The notes beneath the pieces are model-generated. The model was not told the origin of the DNA. It saw only the letters and a list, made by a program, of their open reading frames with translations, and did not search any database. Below are positions 1-7,109 of a stretch of 14,250 bases of DNA, one piece after another. Position 1 is the stretch's first letter; every line of letters starts with the position of its first letter. The stretch lies in assembly GCA_028711795.1 (NCBI GenBank), contig JAQTRN010000007.1, positions 1 through 14,250 on the forward strand, read 5' to 3'. A program made the translations under genes and the position numbers. The stretch is from Dehalococcoidales bacterium (GTDB taxonomy: Bacteria; Chloroflexota; Dehalococcoidia; Dehalococcoidales; JAQTRN01).

Positions 1-15
1 TCCCTCCGCAGGCTG

Positions 16-44
16 TTGACAAACTGTTTGCAGGGTGCTAGATT
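16..44 (+). promoter_or_regulatory. Sigma70-type promoter of the trp T-box/trpB transcript
   Basis: A perfect -35 box TTGACA (16-21) is followed after 17 bases by TAGATT (39-44), one base from the consensus TATAAT. Transcription would start near position 51, just ahead of the T-box Stem I. Spacing and match are near ideal, so this is the likely housekeeping promoter driving the riboswitch and trpB. Confidence 0.8.
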
Positions 45-260
45 ATGGGCTAATTGTCGTAAAGGCTGAGAACAAGACTAGTACGCTGCCAGCGGGGCAC
101 AGAGAGTCGGGCCAGGTGAGAGCCGATGCCGGGCGCAGTAGCCGAATGGACTTGGGAGCCGCAAACCGAAAGTAACCGGAGTTAACGAGTAGGCTTTGCC
201 GCAGGGGAAGCGTGAACAGGTCCCGGGGTATCGGGCCAGTTTGGCCCCGTACCCGCCGAG

Positions 261-280
261 ATGACCGGTCTATGACCGGT
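261..280 (+). repeat. Two 9-bp direct repeats in the T-box linker
   Basis: ATGACCGGT occurs at 261-269 and again at 272-280, an 11-base period, directly 5' of the antiterminator. It may be a small local duplication in the stem III/linker region; each copy contains the self-complementary core ACCGGT. Seen directly in the sequence; any function is unknown. Confidence 0.6.
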
Positions 281-306
281 TAATAAGGGTGGCACCGCGG
301 AAGCAG

Positions 307-340
307 GCCTTCTGCCCCTTAAGGGGTGGAAGGCTTTTTT
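307..340 (+). terminator. Intrinsic terminator of the trp T-box
   Basis: A 12-bp stem (307-318 with 323-334, including two G-U pairs) closes a TTAA loop and is followed by six Ts (335-340). The 5' arm overlaps bases 313-320 that the antiterminator needs, giving the mutually exclusive fold expected of a transcriptional T-box. Confidence 0.9.
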
Positions 341-391
341 ATTGAATGCCAGGTTTGCCTGGTGAAGATGGGCGACATAAGGAGGTAGAAA

Positions 392-436
392 ATGTTCCGG
401 ATGTTACAAGGCTGGCCCGCTGGGGCCGAGACGTAA
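392..436 (+). CDS. Candidate 14-codon leader ORF between the T-box terminator and trpB
   Basis: A textbook Shine-Dalgarno sequence AAGGAGGT (379-386) sits 5 bases before an ATG at 392. The ORF encodes MFRMLQGWPAGAET and stops at TAA 434-436, about 60 bases before trpB. This SD is at least as good as that of trpB itself. The peptide has one Trp codon (413-415). Bases just after it form a GC hairpin (GGCCC, loop GCTG, GGGCC). A second, AU-rich hairpin (437-444 with 469-476) follows the stop and ends 8 bases before the trpB SD. The ORF could be a translated leader peptide that modulates trpB translation, a decaying gene start, or a chance SD plus ATG. No family is recognised. Confidence 0.4.
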   Translation: MFRMLQGWPAGAET

Positions 437-495
437 TAGCTAATGGTACGTGAATTATTGATGAGAATATTAGTTAGTCGGAAAGGAGAATAAGA

Positions 496-1854
496 ATGGA
501 AAGAACCAAGTTCATACTCGATGAAAATGAGATGCCAACTTCGTGGTACAACATCGCCGCTGACCTGCCAGAACCGTTACCACCCGAGCGACATCCGGCC
601 ACCAAGGAACCGACTCGCCTGCCGCCACCTTTGTTTGCTGAGGCAATCAATGACCAGGAGTTCAGTACGCAACGCTATATTGACATACCGGAGGAAGTGC
701 TGAGTGTCTACCGGCTATGGCGGCCAACCCCACTCTACCGGGCACACCGTCTGGAGAAAGCCCTGGATACGCCAGCCAGGATTTTCTACAAATACGAGGG
801 GACCAGTCCCGCGGGCAGTCACAAGCCGAACACGGCGGTAGCCCAGGCCTACTACAACAAGAAAGAAGGGATCAAGCGCCTGTCTACCGAGACCGGTGCC
901 GGACAATGGGGCAGCGCCCTGGCCCTGGGCTGTATGCTGTTTGGCCTGGAGTGTAAGGTCTACATGGTCAAAGTCAGCTATTACCAGAAGCCTTACCGCC
1001 GTATTATGATGGAGACCTGGGGAGCCAAGGTCGTGCCCAGTCCCAGCATGGATACCGAGGTAGGCCGTCGCATCCTCAAGGAAAATCCTGATTCTCCGGG
1101 CAGTCTGGGAATAGCGATTAGCGAAGCGATCGAGGATGCTGCCGTTCATGACGATACCCATTACTCCATCGGTAGTGTTGCCAACCATGTACTGCTCCAC
1201 CAGACCGTCATTGGCCTCGAGGCCAAGAAACAGATGGAGAAAGCCGGCTATTACCCCGATATCATCGTTGGCTGTATCGGCGGCGGTTCCAATTTTGCCG
1301 GTATGTTCCTCCCCTTCGTTAAAGACAAGATCGAGAAGAGGAAACCTGGCCTGCGCATCATCTGCGCGGAACCGCAAGCGGCCCCTAGCCTGACCAAGGG
1401 CGTCCATGCCTGGGATTACGGCGACGAAGCCGGACTGGCGCCGATACTGAAAATGTATACCCTCGGCCATACCTTTATGCCGCCACCGGTCCATGCCGGC
1501 GGCTTGCGCTATCATGGGATGGCTCCTATCATCTCTCACCTCTATAAATTGGGTTTCGTGGAAGCCAGGGCCGAATACCAGATACCCGTCTTTGAAGCCG
1601 GTATTAAGTTCGCCCGGACGGAAGGCATTATCCCGGCTCCCGAACCAAGCCACGCTATCAAAGTGGTGATTGACGAAGCTAACGCGTGTAAGCAGGCCGG
1701 ACAATCCAAGACTATCCTGCTGACCCTATCCGGACACGGTAATTTCGATATGGGCGCTTTCGATGAATACCTCTCCGGGAAACTACAGGACTATGAGTAC
1801 CCGGCGGAGAAAGTAAAGGAAGCTCTGTCCCATCTGCCACAGGTACCGGAGTAG
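496..1854 (+). CDS. trpB: Tryptophan synthase beta chain, TrpB2-type (PLP-dependent)
   Basis: It condenses indole with L-serine to make tryptophan in the cytoplasm (EC 4.2.1.20 activity). The length of 452 aa and the N-terminal extension fit the TrpB2 subfamily rather than the roughly 400-aa TrpB1. Visible motifs are GSHKPNTA with the PLP lysine K110, ETGAGQWG with the catalytic-type glutamate E132, the phosphate-binding loop GGGSN at 262-266, EPSHAI in the C-terminal part, and SGHG near the end. The start is set by AAAGGAG (482-488), 7 bases before ATG. No trpA or other trp gene is adjacent, so it may salvage free indole or work with a distant TrpA; that is inference. A Trp T-box upstream agrees with the function, and a strong hairpin follows the stop, so the gene appears monocistronic. 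Confidence 0.95.
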   Translation: MERTKFILDENEMPTSWYNIAADLPEPLPPERHPATKEPTRLPPPLFAEAINDQEFSTQRYIDIPEEVLSVYRLWRPTPLYRAHRLEKALDTPARIFYKYEGTSPAGSHKPNTAVAQAYYNKKEGIKRLSTETGAGQWGSALALGCMLFGLECKVYMVKVSYYQKPYRRIMMETWGAKVVPSPSMDTEVGRRILKENPDSPGSLGIAISEAIEDAAVHDDTHYSIGSVANHVLLHQTVIGLEAKKQMEKAGYYPDIIVGCIGGGSNFAGMFLPFVKDKIEKRKPGLRIICAEPQAAPSLTKGVHAWDYGDEAGLAPILKMYTLGHTFMPPPVHAGGLRYHGMAPIISHLYKLGFVEARAEYQIPVFEAGIKFARTEGIIPAPEPSHAIKVVIDEANACKQAGQSKTILLTLSGHGNFDMGAFDEYLSGKLQDYEYPAEKVKEALSHLPQVPE

Positions 1855-1876
1855 GATACTAAGACGTTTTGGTATC

Positions 1877-1907
1877 GAGACCCCCTCAATTGAGGGGGTC
1901 TCCGTTT
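1877..1907 (+). terminator. Intrinsic terminator downstream of trpB
   Basis: A perfect inverted repeat of 13 bp per arm (1877-1889 and 1890-1902, arm GAGACCCCCTCAA) lies 22 bases after the trpB stop. It is followed by the weakly T-rich CGTTTATAT. The inner bases would form a small loop. The T-tract is poor, so termination efficiency is uncertain, but position and stability fit a terminator between trpB and the next promoter. Confidence 0.75.
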
Positions 1908-1952
1908 ATATCAGGCCAGAGCAGTTGACTAAGACCGTTCATCACTGGCATC

Positions 1953-1980
1953 TTGACTTCTTTCTCACCGGTGTTAGAAT
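1953..1980 (+). promoter_or_regulatory. Sigma70-type promoter of the HtrA-like protease gene
   Basis: TTGACT (1953-1958) and TAGAAT (1975-1980) are separated by 16 bases. The predicted start near 1987 leaves a leader of about 30 bases before the ATG at 2017. Confidence 0.65.
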
Positions 1981-2016
1981 ATTAAAGCTTGTTCACGGTT
2001 TGTTTTCGGTGATACA

Positions 2017-3144
2017 ATGAAGACTATGATGAGAAAGATAGGTTATCTGGTAGTCACCGTCATACTGGTACTGTCCGTTTTCCTGAGTGGCTGCAATCTG
2101 CTGCTACCCGGGCAGGACACGTCCCCGCCGGTAACTAACCCGCCAGTCACCAATAATACCGACCCCATTGACACCGGCTGGCAAACCCCGTCCATGAGTG
2201 GCAACGCTCCGTTGTTGCCCGATATCGCCAGCGTGGTCGCTCAGGTCAGACCATCGGTGGTGGCGATCAATATCGAGGTGATAACCTATGATATTTTCAA
2301 CCGGCCGTTCACCCAGCAGGGAGCCGGTTCCGGCTGGATTATTGATGAAAGCGGCATCATCGTGACCAACAACCATGTCGTCGAGGGTGCTCAAAGTGTT
2401 ACCGTGACACTGAGTGACGGACGGGTAGTGTCGGCAGACATGGTACGGACCGACCCGGCAGATGATCTGGCGGTGATCAAAATCAATGCCGGCAGACTGC
2501 CGGCCGCGGCCATTGGTGATGTTTCTAAATTGAGGGTTGGCGACTGGTTAGTCGCCATCGGCAACCCGCTGGGGCTGGGTATCAGCGCCAAAGAGGGTAT
2601 TGTCAGTCGTCTGGGTGTCTCCACTACGGTATCGGCTGGGCAGACGCTGTATGACCTGATTGAGACCAGCGCGGCTATTAACCCCGGTAACAGCGGCGGT
2701 CCGCTGGTCAATATGGCGGGTGAAGTCATCGGCATTACCAGCGTCAAGATTGCTGAGGTCGGTGTTGAGGGCCTGGGTTACGCCATCAGCATCAATAGCG
2801 CCGCCCCGATTATCGATGACCTGATTACCGTGGGTAGGGTGGTCCGGCCCTGGCTGGGAGTGGTGCTCCGTACCGTTGATGCCGGGGTAGCTACCCAGTT
2901 TGGGCTGGCGGTCAACCAGGGGGCCCTGCTCACCGAGGTAGCCCAAGGTAGCCCGGCGGATAGAGCGGGACTGAGGTCGGGAGATGTTATCGTTAGTTTT
3001 GATGGTAAGGATATAACCAGTATTGATGACCTGGTGCAGGCGATCCGCACCAGTGCCATCGGACAAACGGTGCAGATAACCTACTGGCGGGGCCAAAACA
3101 GGAGCAATACTTCAGCCACCCTGGCCGAGAGTCCCCCGGCCTAG
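2017..3144 (+). CDS. HtrA/DegP-like trypsin-type serine protease, predicted lipoprotein, one PDZ domain
   Basis: It is an extracytoplasmic quality-control protease of the HtrA/DegP/DegQ family. The N-terminus has a basic stretch, a hydrophobic core and the lipobox LSGC with Cys26, which predicts lipid anchoring rather than the transmembrane anchor common in Gram-positive HtrA. A Pro/Thr/Asn-rich linker (about 32-60) follows. The protease domain (about 65-270) carries the full triad: His120 in VTNNHVV, Asp150 in DPADDLAVIKI and Ser226 in NPGNSGGPL. A single PDZ domain spans about 278-372. At 375 aa it is typical of single-PDZ HtrA. The SD is weak: GGTGAT lies only 3 bases before ATG. An alternative start is Met5. 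The gene has its own promoter and converges on ileS with only 2 bases between the stops. Confidence 0.93.
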   Translation: MKTMMRKIGYLVVTVILVLSVFLSGCNLLLPGQDTSPPVTNPPVTNNTDPIDTGWQTPSMSGNAPLLPDIASVVAQVRPSVVAINIEVITYDIFNRPFTQQGAGSGWIIDESGIIVTNNHVVEGAQSVTVTLSDGRVVSADMVRTDPADDLAVIKINAGRLPAAAIGDVSKLRVGDWLVAIGNPLGLGISAKEGIVSRLGVSTTVSAGQTLYDLIETSAAINPGNSGGPLVNMAGEVIGITSVKIAEVGVEGLGYAISINSAAPIIDDLITVGRVVRPWLGVVLRTVDAGVATQFGLAVNQGALLTEVAQGSPADRAGLRSGDVIVSFDGKDITSIDDLVQAIRTSAIGQTVQITYWRGQNRSNTSATLAESPPA

Positions 3145-3146
3145 AC

Positions 3147-6100
3147 TTAAACGAGCTTCTTTACGCCCAGACTGATATCATGGCCGTCCAGCTTATACTT
3201 CTCGGTGAAGACTTCCTCCGGGAAGACCCCTTCGATTAGTTGCTGCGAGAGCGTTTCCTGTCGGATATAGTCACCAAAACCCGATATTACCTCGCTGATG
3301 CAGGCTGTTCCCTGGTAGAAAGTAATGATATGGTCGGCGATATCAAATCCGGCGGAGCGGCGCATGGTCTGCAGGCGGTGTACTATCTCCCGGGCTATTC
3401 CTTCGGCTTTTAGCTCCGGGGACACTGTCCTGGGCATAGCAACTGAGTAATCGCCTTCGCTGACAATCACGTAGTCCGCTCCCTCACGCGCCTTGATTTG
3501 CTCGGCGGACTCCCAATTCAGGTCTTTGACGTTAAGCTCTTCCAGTATCTGGGGCTTGACCCTCTCCAGGCCGGCCTGTTCCTGTTGGGAACCAACGCTA
3601 ACAAAGCTGACTGCCAGTGGCTGTCTTACCTTGATGCCGGCCTGGCTGCGGGCTGCCCGGCCCAGGCTGGACACCTTGATCGCCAGGTGGACATCGGCGG
3701 CCAGTTGCTCATCTACCCGGTCGATATCCGCTTCCGGGAAATCGGTCAGGTGGACACTCTCCGGCGATTCTTTAGACACGGGGCGGACCAGGTTCTGGTA
3801 TAGCTCTTCGGCCAGGAAGGGCGTGAATGGCGCCAGCAGCCTGGATAGCGTCACCAGGCATTGGTAGAGAGTGGTGTAGGCTGCCAGCTTGTCGGCGTCG
3901 CTCTCACTCTTCCAGAAGCGGCGGCGGCTGCGGCGCACGTACCAGTTGGACAGGTCATCGACAAAGCTCTCTATTTTACGGCCGGCATCGGTGGGGTTAT
4001 AGGTATCCAGCGCGGTATCAACATCAGCTATTAACTGATTGAGCTCGGAGAGGATCCAGCGGTCGAGCTCCGCCACTTCCAGCGGGGCGACTTTAGCGCC
4101 GGGATCAAACTTATCGATATTGGCATAGGTAACAAAGAAAGAGTAAACATTCCATAGCGTCAGGAAGAAGCGCCGCGTCACCTCGGCTACCATCGTCTCG
4201 GAGAAACGGCGCACATTACCCGGCGGCGACGAAGTGAAGAAGTACCAGCGCAGGGCATCGGCGCCGTACTTATTGATCACCGCCCACGGATGCACCACGT
4301 TGCCGCGGGTCTTGCTCATCTTCTCTCCCTGGGCATCCAGGATGTGTCCCAGGCAGATAACATTCTTGAAACAGGGGCGGTTGAACAGCAGAGTTGATAT
4401 GGCGTGCAGACTGTAGAACCAGCCGCGGGTCTGGTCAACTGCCTCACAGATGAAATCGGCCGGAAAGCGCCCGTTTTCCAGTAAGGTGCTATTCTCAAAA
4501 GGATAATGGTGCTGGGCAATGGGCATGGCCCCGGAGTCAAACCAGCAATCGATCACCTCCGGCGCCCGTTTCATCTGCCCCCCACAGGCGGCGCAGGTAA
4601 AGGTGATTTCATCAGTGAATGGGCGGTGAAGGTCTAAAGGTTCCTTTAACCCGTTGATACCGGGCTTGTTTTTCAGTTCGGCGACACTGCCGATACACTC
4701 GTAGCTCTGGCATGACTCACACCGCCAGGCCGGCAGCGGCGTACCCCAGTAGCGCTCCCGGGAGAAGGCCCAATCGACGTTATTCTCCAGCCAGTCGCCA
4801 AACCGGCCATGCTTGATGTGCTCCGGGTACCAGTTTATCCGATCATTGCCGGCAATCAGGTCGTCCTTAACGGCGGTGGTCCGGATATACCAGGTCTGCT
4901 TGGCATAGTACAGCAGTGGCGTCTCGCACCGCCAGCAGAAGGGGTAGGTATGGCGGATAGTCCCGCTGCGGAAAAGCAGCCCCCTCGCTTTCAAATCAGC
5001 CAGGATATCCTTGTCCGCGTCCTTGACGAATTTGCCGGAGCCGGGATACTGGCCGGTGATTTTACCCTGCAGGTCCACCGGATGAACAAAATCCAGTCCC
5101 TTCTCCTGGCCGGTATCGTAGTCGATCTCGCCGTAAGCGGGCGCGACGTGGACAATGCCCGTTCCATCTTCTAAGGAAACGAAGTCGGTGGCGATCACGG
5201 GGTAATCAGCAGTCCAGGTCTCCTTCTGGACAGTCTCCAGCGAGGACTGTCCCTCCTTGCCTCGGGTGGCCATGCGGCTAACCCCGGTACCGAAACCGAA
5301 AGGATTAAACAGGGGCTCATACCTCAGACCCGCCAGGTCCGAACCTTTTACCTGGGTGACCATGGTATAGTCCCCCAGTTTCACCGGCTCTATCCGGGCA
5401 GAGGCCAGAATAAGATATTCATCATCGACCTGCACTACCGAATAGTCGGCGTCAGGTGCCACCGCCAGGGCGGTATTGCCCGGTAGCGTCCAGGGAGTGG
5501 TTGTCCAGGCCAGCAAGTAAACAGGCCTATGTGAAAATGCTGCGCTGAGCGACTTGAGTGGTGACTTTTTCAGTGAATCAGGGGTGATCTTAAACTTGAT
5601 GTAAATAGATGGGTCTTCTGTGTCATCCTTATAGCCCAGAGCGACCTCATGGGAGCTGAGTGAGGTACCGCAGCGGGGGCAGTGTGGGGTCACCCGGTAG
5701 CCCTGGTAGATCAACCCCCGGTCCCACATTTGTTTTATCGCCCACCACACTGTCTCGATGTAGCTGTTGTCCATGGTAATGTACGGGTGCTCCAGGTCGA
5801 CCCAGAAGGCGATACGCTCCGTCAGTGAGTTCCAGTCCTTGAGGTAACGGAAAACGCTCTCCCGGCAACGGGCATTGAACTTATCGATGCCATAACGCTC
5901 GATATCAGCTTTGCTGGAGAAGCCAAGCTCCCGCTCCACTTCCAGTTCCACCGGCAGCCCGTGGGTATCCCAGCCGGCGATGCGGGGTGCATAATAGCCT
6001 TTCATCGTCCGGTACCGTGGTATTATGTCTTTGAAGACACGTGCCAGCACGTGGTGTATGCCCGGGTTACCGTTGGCCGTCGGCGGTCCCTCGTAGAAAA

Positions 6101-6224
6101 CAAACCGTGGGCCATTCTTACGGGCTTTAACGCTTTGTTCAAAGACGTTGTGTGTCCGCCACAGTTCCAGTATCTTCTCCTCAAGCTGGGGGAAGTTGAC
6201 TTTACTCGTCACCGGAGAAAACAT
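3147..6224 (-). CDS. ileS: Isoleucyl-tRNA synthetase
   Basis: It charges tRNA-Ile with isoleucine in the cytoplasm and edits mischarged valine (EC 6.1.1.5). The 1025-aa length and motifs such as HYPFEN near residue 573 place it in the eukaryote/archaea-like IleS2 group. The class I signature is PPTANGNPGIHH (47-58), a variant of HIGH. KMSKT is at 635-639. The CP1 editing domain shows TTTPWTLPGN (241-250) and EDGTGIVHVAP (352-362). Cysteine pairs at 182/185, 430/433, 502/505 and 544/547 suggest zinc sites. The anticodon-binding domain follows about residue 690. The start is fixed by GGAGG, 6 bases upstream of ATG. An Ile T-box precedes the gene. Residues about 309-335 of CP1 look like an extra segment compared with my memory of the family, and they overlap a small inverted repeat. 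Confidence 0.97.
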   Translation of the reverse strand: MFSPVTSKVNFPQLEEKILELWRTHNVFEQSVKARKNGPRFVFYEGPPTANGNPGIHHVLARVFKDIIPRYRTMKGYYAPRIAGWDTHGLPVELEVERELGFSSKADIERYGIDKFNARCRESVFRYLKDWNSLTERIAFWVDLEHPYITMDNSYIETVWWAIKQMWDRGLIYQGYRVTPHCPRCGTSLSSHEVALGYKDDTEDPSIYIKFKITPDSLKKSPLKSLSAAFSHRPVYLLAWTTTPWTLPGNTALAVAPDADYSVVQVDDEYLILASARIEPVKLGDYTMVTQVKGSDLAGLRYEPLFNPFGFGTGVSRMATRGKEGQSSLETVQKETWTADYPVIATDFVSLEDGTGIVHVAPAYGEIDYDTGQEKGLDFVHPVDLQGKITGQYPGSGKFVKDADKDILADLKARGLLFRSGTIRHTYPFCWRCETPLLYYAKQTWYIRTTAVKDDLIAGNDRINWYPEHIKHGRFGDWLENNVDWAFSRERYWGTPLPAWRCESCQSYECIGSVAELKNKPGINGLKEPLDLHRPFTDEITFTCAACGGQMKRAPEVIDCWFDSGAMPIAQHHYPFENSTLLENGRFPADFICEAVDQTRGWFYSLHAISTLLFNRPCFKNVICLGHILDAQGEKMSKTRGNVVHPWAVINKYGADALRWYFFTSSPPGNVRRFSETMVAEVTRRFFLTLWNVYSFFVTYANIDKFDPGAKVAPLEVAELDRWILSELNQLIADVDTALDTYNPTDAGRKIESFVDDLSNWYVRRSRRRFWKSESDADKLAAYTTLYQCLVTLSRLLAPFTPFLAEELYQNLVRPVSKESPESVHLTDFPEADIDRVDEQLAADVHLAIKVSSLGRAARSQAGIKVRQPLAVSFVSVGSQQEQAGLERVKPQILEELNVKDLNWESAEQIKAREGADYVIVSEGDYSVAMPRTVSPELKAEGIAREIVHRLQTMRRSAGFDIADHIITFYQGTACISEVISGFGDYIRQETLSQQLIEGVFPEEVFTEKYKLDGHDISLGVKKLV
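5228..5252. repeat. Short inverted repeat inside the ileS editing-domain region
   Basis: GGACAGTC (5228-5235) and GACTGTCC (5245-5252) are perfect 8-bp inverted copies around a 9-base spacer. They lie within the ileS reading frame, in a stretch of the CP1 domain that appears longer than usual. The repeat itself is plain; whether it marks a small insertion is speculation. Confidence 0.5.
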
Positions 6225-6240
6225 GACACTCCTCCATAAT

Positions 6241-6269
6241 AAAAAGTCCCGTCCTCCAGGGACGGGACT
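6241..6269 (-). terminator. Intrinsic terminator of the ileS T-box
   Basis: On the minus strand AGTCCCGTCC (6269-6260) pairs with GGACGGGACT (6254-6245) around a 5-base loop, followed by a T run reaching 6241. The T run ends only 5 bases before the ileS SD (6235-6231), so the terminator directly abuts the ribosome-binding site. The 5' arm contains the CGTCCCT segment needed for the antiterminator. Confidence 0.92.
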
Positions 6270-6512
6270 AATTCGACCCGCGGTACCACCCTTTTTCCCC
6301 GGAAAGACCGGGGCGCTCTTATCGGGCGTAATTATATGCCCTCGCCACTGATAACGGTAGGCACACCCGGCCAGGCCTACTCGGTGGTCGCTGACACCAC
6401 CTTTAGGTTGGCAGCTCAGGAGAGATATTCAGGGGGACGCTCACATCTGCTTCCACCCTATCAGACTCGCTGGGTGGGCGTTTACCGCTTACTCTTCTCC
6501 GTCATCGCTTTT
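6241..6512 (-). promoter_or_regulatory. T-box riboswitch, isoleucine-specific
   Basis: This tRNA-sensing leader controls ileS by transcription antitermination. On the minus strand the T-box AAGGGTGGTACCGCGG occupies 6293-6278. The specifier context GAATATCTCTCCTGAG contains ATC (Ile) at 6426-6424. Stem I shows AGCGAG near the expected place. The bulge UGGT has a U at the variable position, matching an A discriminator as in tRNA-Ile. The antiterminator can be paired by hand: AGGG with CCCT and GCG with CGT (6264-6258), overlapping the terminator arm. The 5' end is set from the predicted promoter and is approximate. The 345-base interval between jag and ileS is almost fully accounted for by this leader. 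Confidence 0.94.
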
Positions 6513-6517
6513 CGTCA

Positions 6518-6546
6518 GATTAACATATAACGACGGATAAATTCAA
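6518..6546 (-). promoter_or_regulatory. Possible promoter of the ileS T-box transcript
   Basis: On the minus strand TTGAAT (6546-6541) is followed after 17 bases by TTAATC (6523-6518). The -10 box is weak, but the spacing is right, the location is directly upstream of Stem I, and the site lies just after the jag stop. Read-through from jag is the alternative source of transcript. Confidence 0.45.
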
Positions 6547-6569
6547 ACCGAGAATAAAAATAGTTGTAT

Positions 6570-7100
6570 TCAGACCAGCTTTTCTCTCAGCAGGACGACT
6601 ACCTTGCGGGTCTCGCCCTCACCAATACTCTGGGTGGTGACATCAGGATGGTCAGCCAGGGCCAGGTGGATAATGCGTCTTTCGTAAGCTGACATTGGTT
6701 CCAGAGTAAAAGGCACTCGCCGGGTCTTTACCTGTTCGGCAATACGCCAGGCCAGCGCCTGCAGCGATTCATAGCGGCGCTGTTTGTAGCCTTCAACATC
6801 AATCATTATCGGTACCCAGGCCTCGGTCTGATGACCGACGATAAGCCGGACAATATACTGCAGGCAGGAAAGGGTCCAGCCTCTGCGACCGATGAGGATG
6901 CCAAGGTCTTCACCCAGGATATTGAAGCTGATGGGCGCCGTTTCTCCTTCTGGTTGCTGTTCCGAGGATGGCGGCTGTGGTACAACGGTAGCGACTACTC
7001 CCATTAACGATACGAGCTTTTCCAGGATACTCCTGGCTAGCTCAGCGATTTTTTCTCTTTCGGGCGTCGGTAGCTCCACTCCAACTGCCTCCTCATCCAC
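6570..7100 (-). CDS. jag: Jag/KhpB-like RNA-binding protein (KH and R3H domains)
   Basis: It is a cytoplasmic single-strand RNA/DNA-binding protein of the Jag (SpoIIIJ-associated, KhpB/EloR) family, usually encoded next to yidC as here. A KH domain spans about residues 55-115, with the GxxG loop IGRRG at 70-74. An R3H domain spans about 118-174, with the Arg-x3-His signature R141-H145. At 176 aa it is shorter than the B. subtilis protein, and I do not see the N-terminal Jag-N domain; residues 1-55 are a charged helix and a Pro/Gln/Glu-rich linker. The start is GTG at 7100. The SD-like AGAGGAAAG lies at the end of yidC, whose stop is 9 bases upstream, so translation is probably coupled. It is the last gene of the rpmH-rnpA-yidD-yidC cluster before the ileS leader. 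Confidence 0.92.
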   Translation of the reverse strand: MDEEAVGVELPTPEREKIAELARSILEKLVSLMGVVATVVPQPPSSEQQPEGETAPISFNILGEDLGILIGRRGWTLSCLQYIVRLIVGHQTEAWVPIMIDVEGYKQRRYESLQALAWRIAEQVKTRRVPFTLEPMSAYERRIIHLALADHPDVTTQSIGEGETRKVVVLLREKLV

Positions 7101-7109
7101 TGATGTGGC

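Larger units (their letters stand above)
51..340 (+). promoter_or_regulatory. T-box riboswitch, tryptophan-specific
   Basis: This is a tRNA-sensing leader that allows read-through into trpB when uncharged tRNA-Trp accumulates. The T-box sequence AAGGGTGGCACCGCGG lies at 285-300. Stem I features are recognisable: AGAGAG near 101-106, GGTGAGAG near 115-122, and the specifier context GAATGGACTTGGGAG, with codon TGG (Trp) at 147-149. The bulge reads UGGC (290-293), so its variable base C should pair with a G discriminator, as expected for bacterial tRNA-Trp. The antiterminator can be drawn by hand: AAGGG (285-289) with CCCTT (316-320), and GCG (297-299) with TGC (313-315), leaving the usual 7-base bulge. 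It competes with the terminator at 307-334. Exact ends are approximate; the left end is taken from the predicted transcription start. Confidence 0.93.

Noticed and set aside
346..453. A 35-codon open frame overlapping the leader ORF in another frame
   Set aside because: It has no SD, starts 6 bases after the terminator T-run, and overlaps the better-supported SD-led ORF at 392; its protein is not recognised.
443..493. A 16-codon open frame ending 2 bases before trpB
   Set aside because: No SD precedes it, and the AU-rich hairpin explains the sequence at least as well.
715..1704. Long open frame on the minus strand opposite trpB (329 codons)
   Set aside because: It is fully antisense to a gene with clear PLP motifs, has no SD or recognisable domain, and looks like a shadow frame produced by codon bias.
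2548..3096. Antisense open frame opposite the HtrA-like gene
   Set aside because: There are no recognisable motifs and no initiation signals, and the opposite strand encodes an intact protease and PDZ domain.
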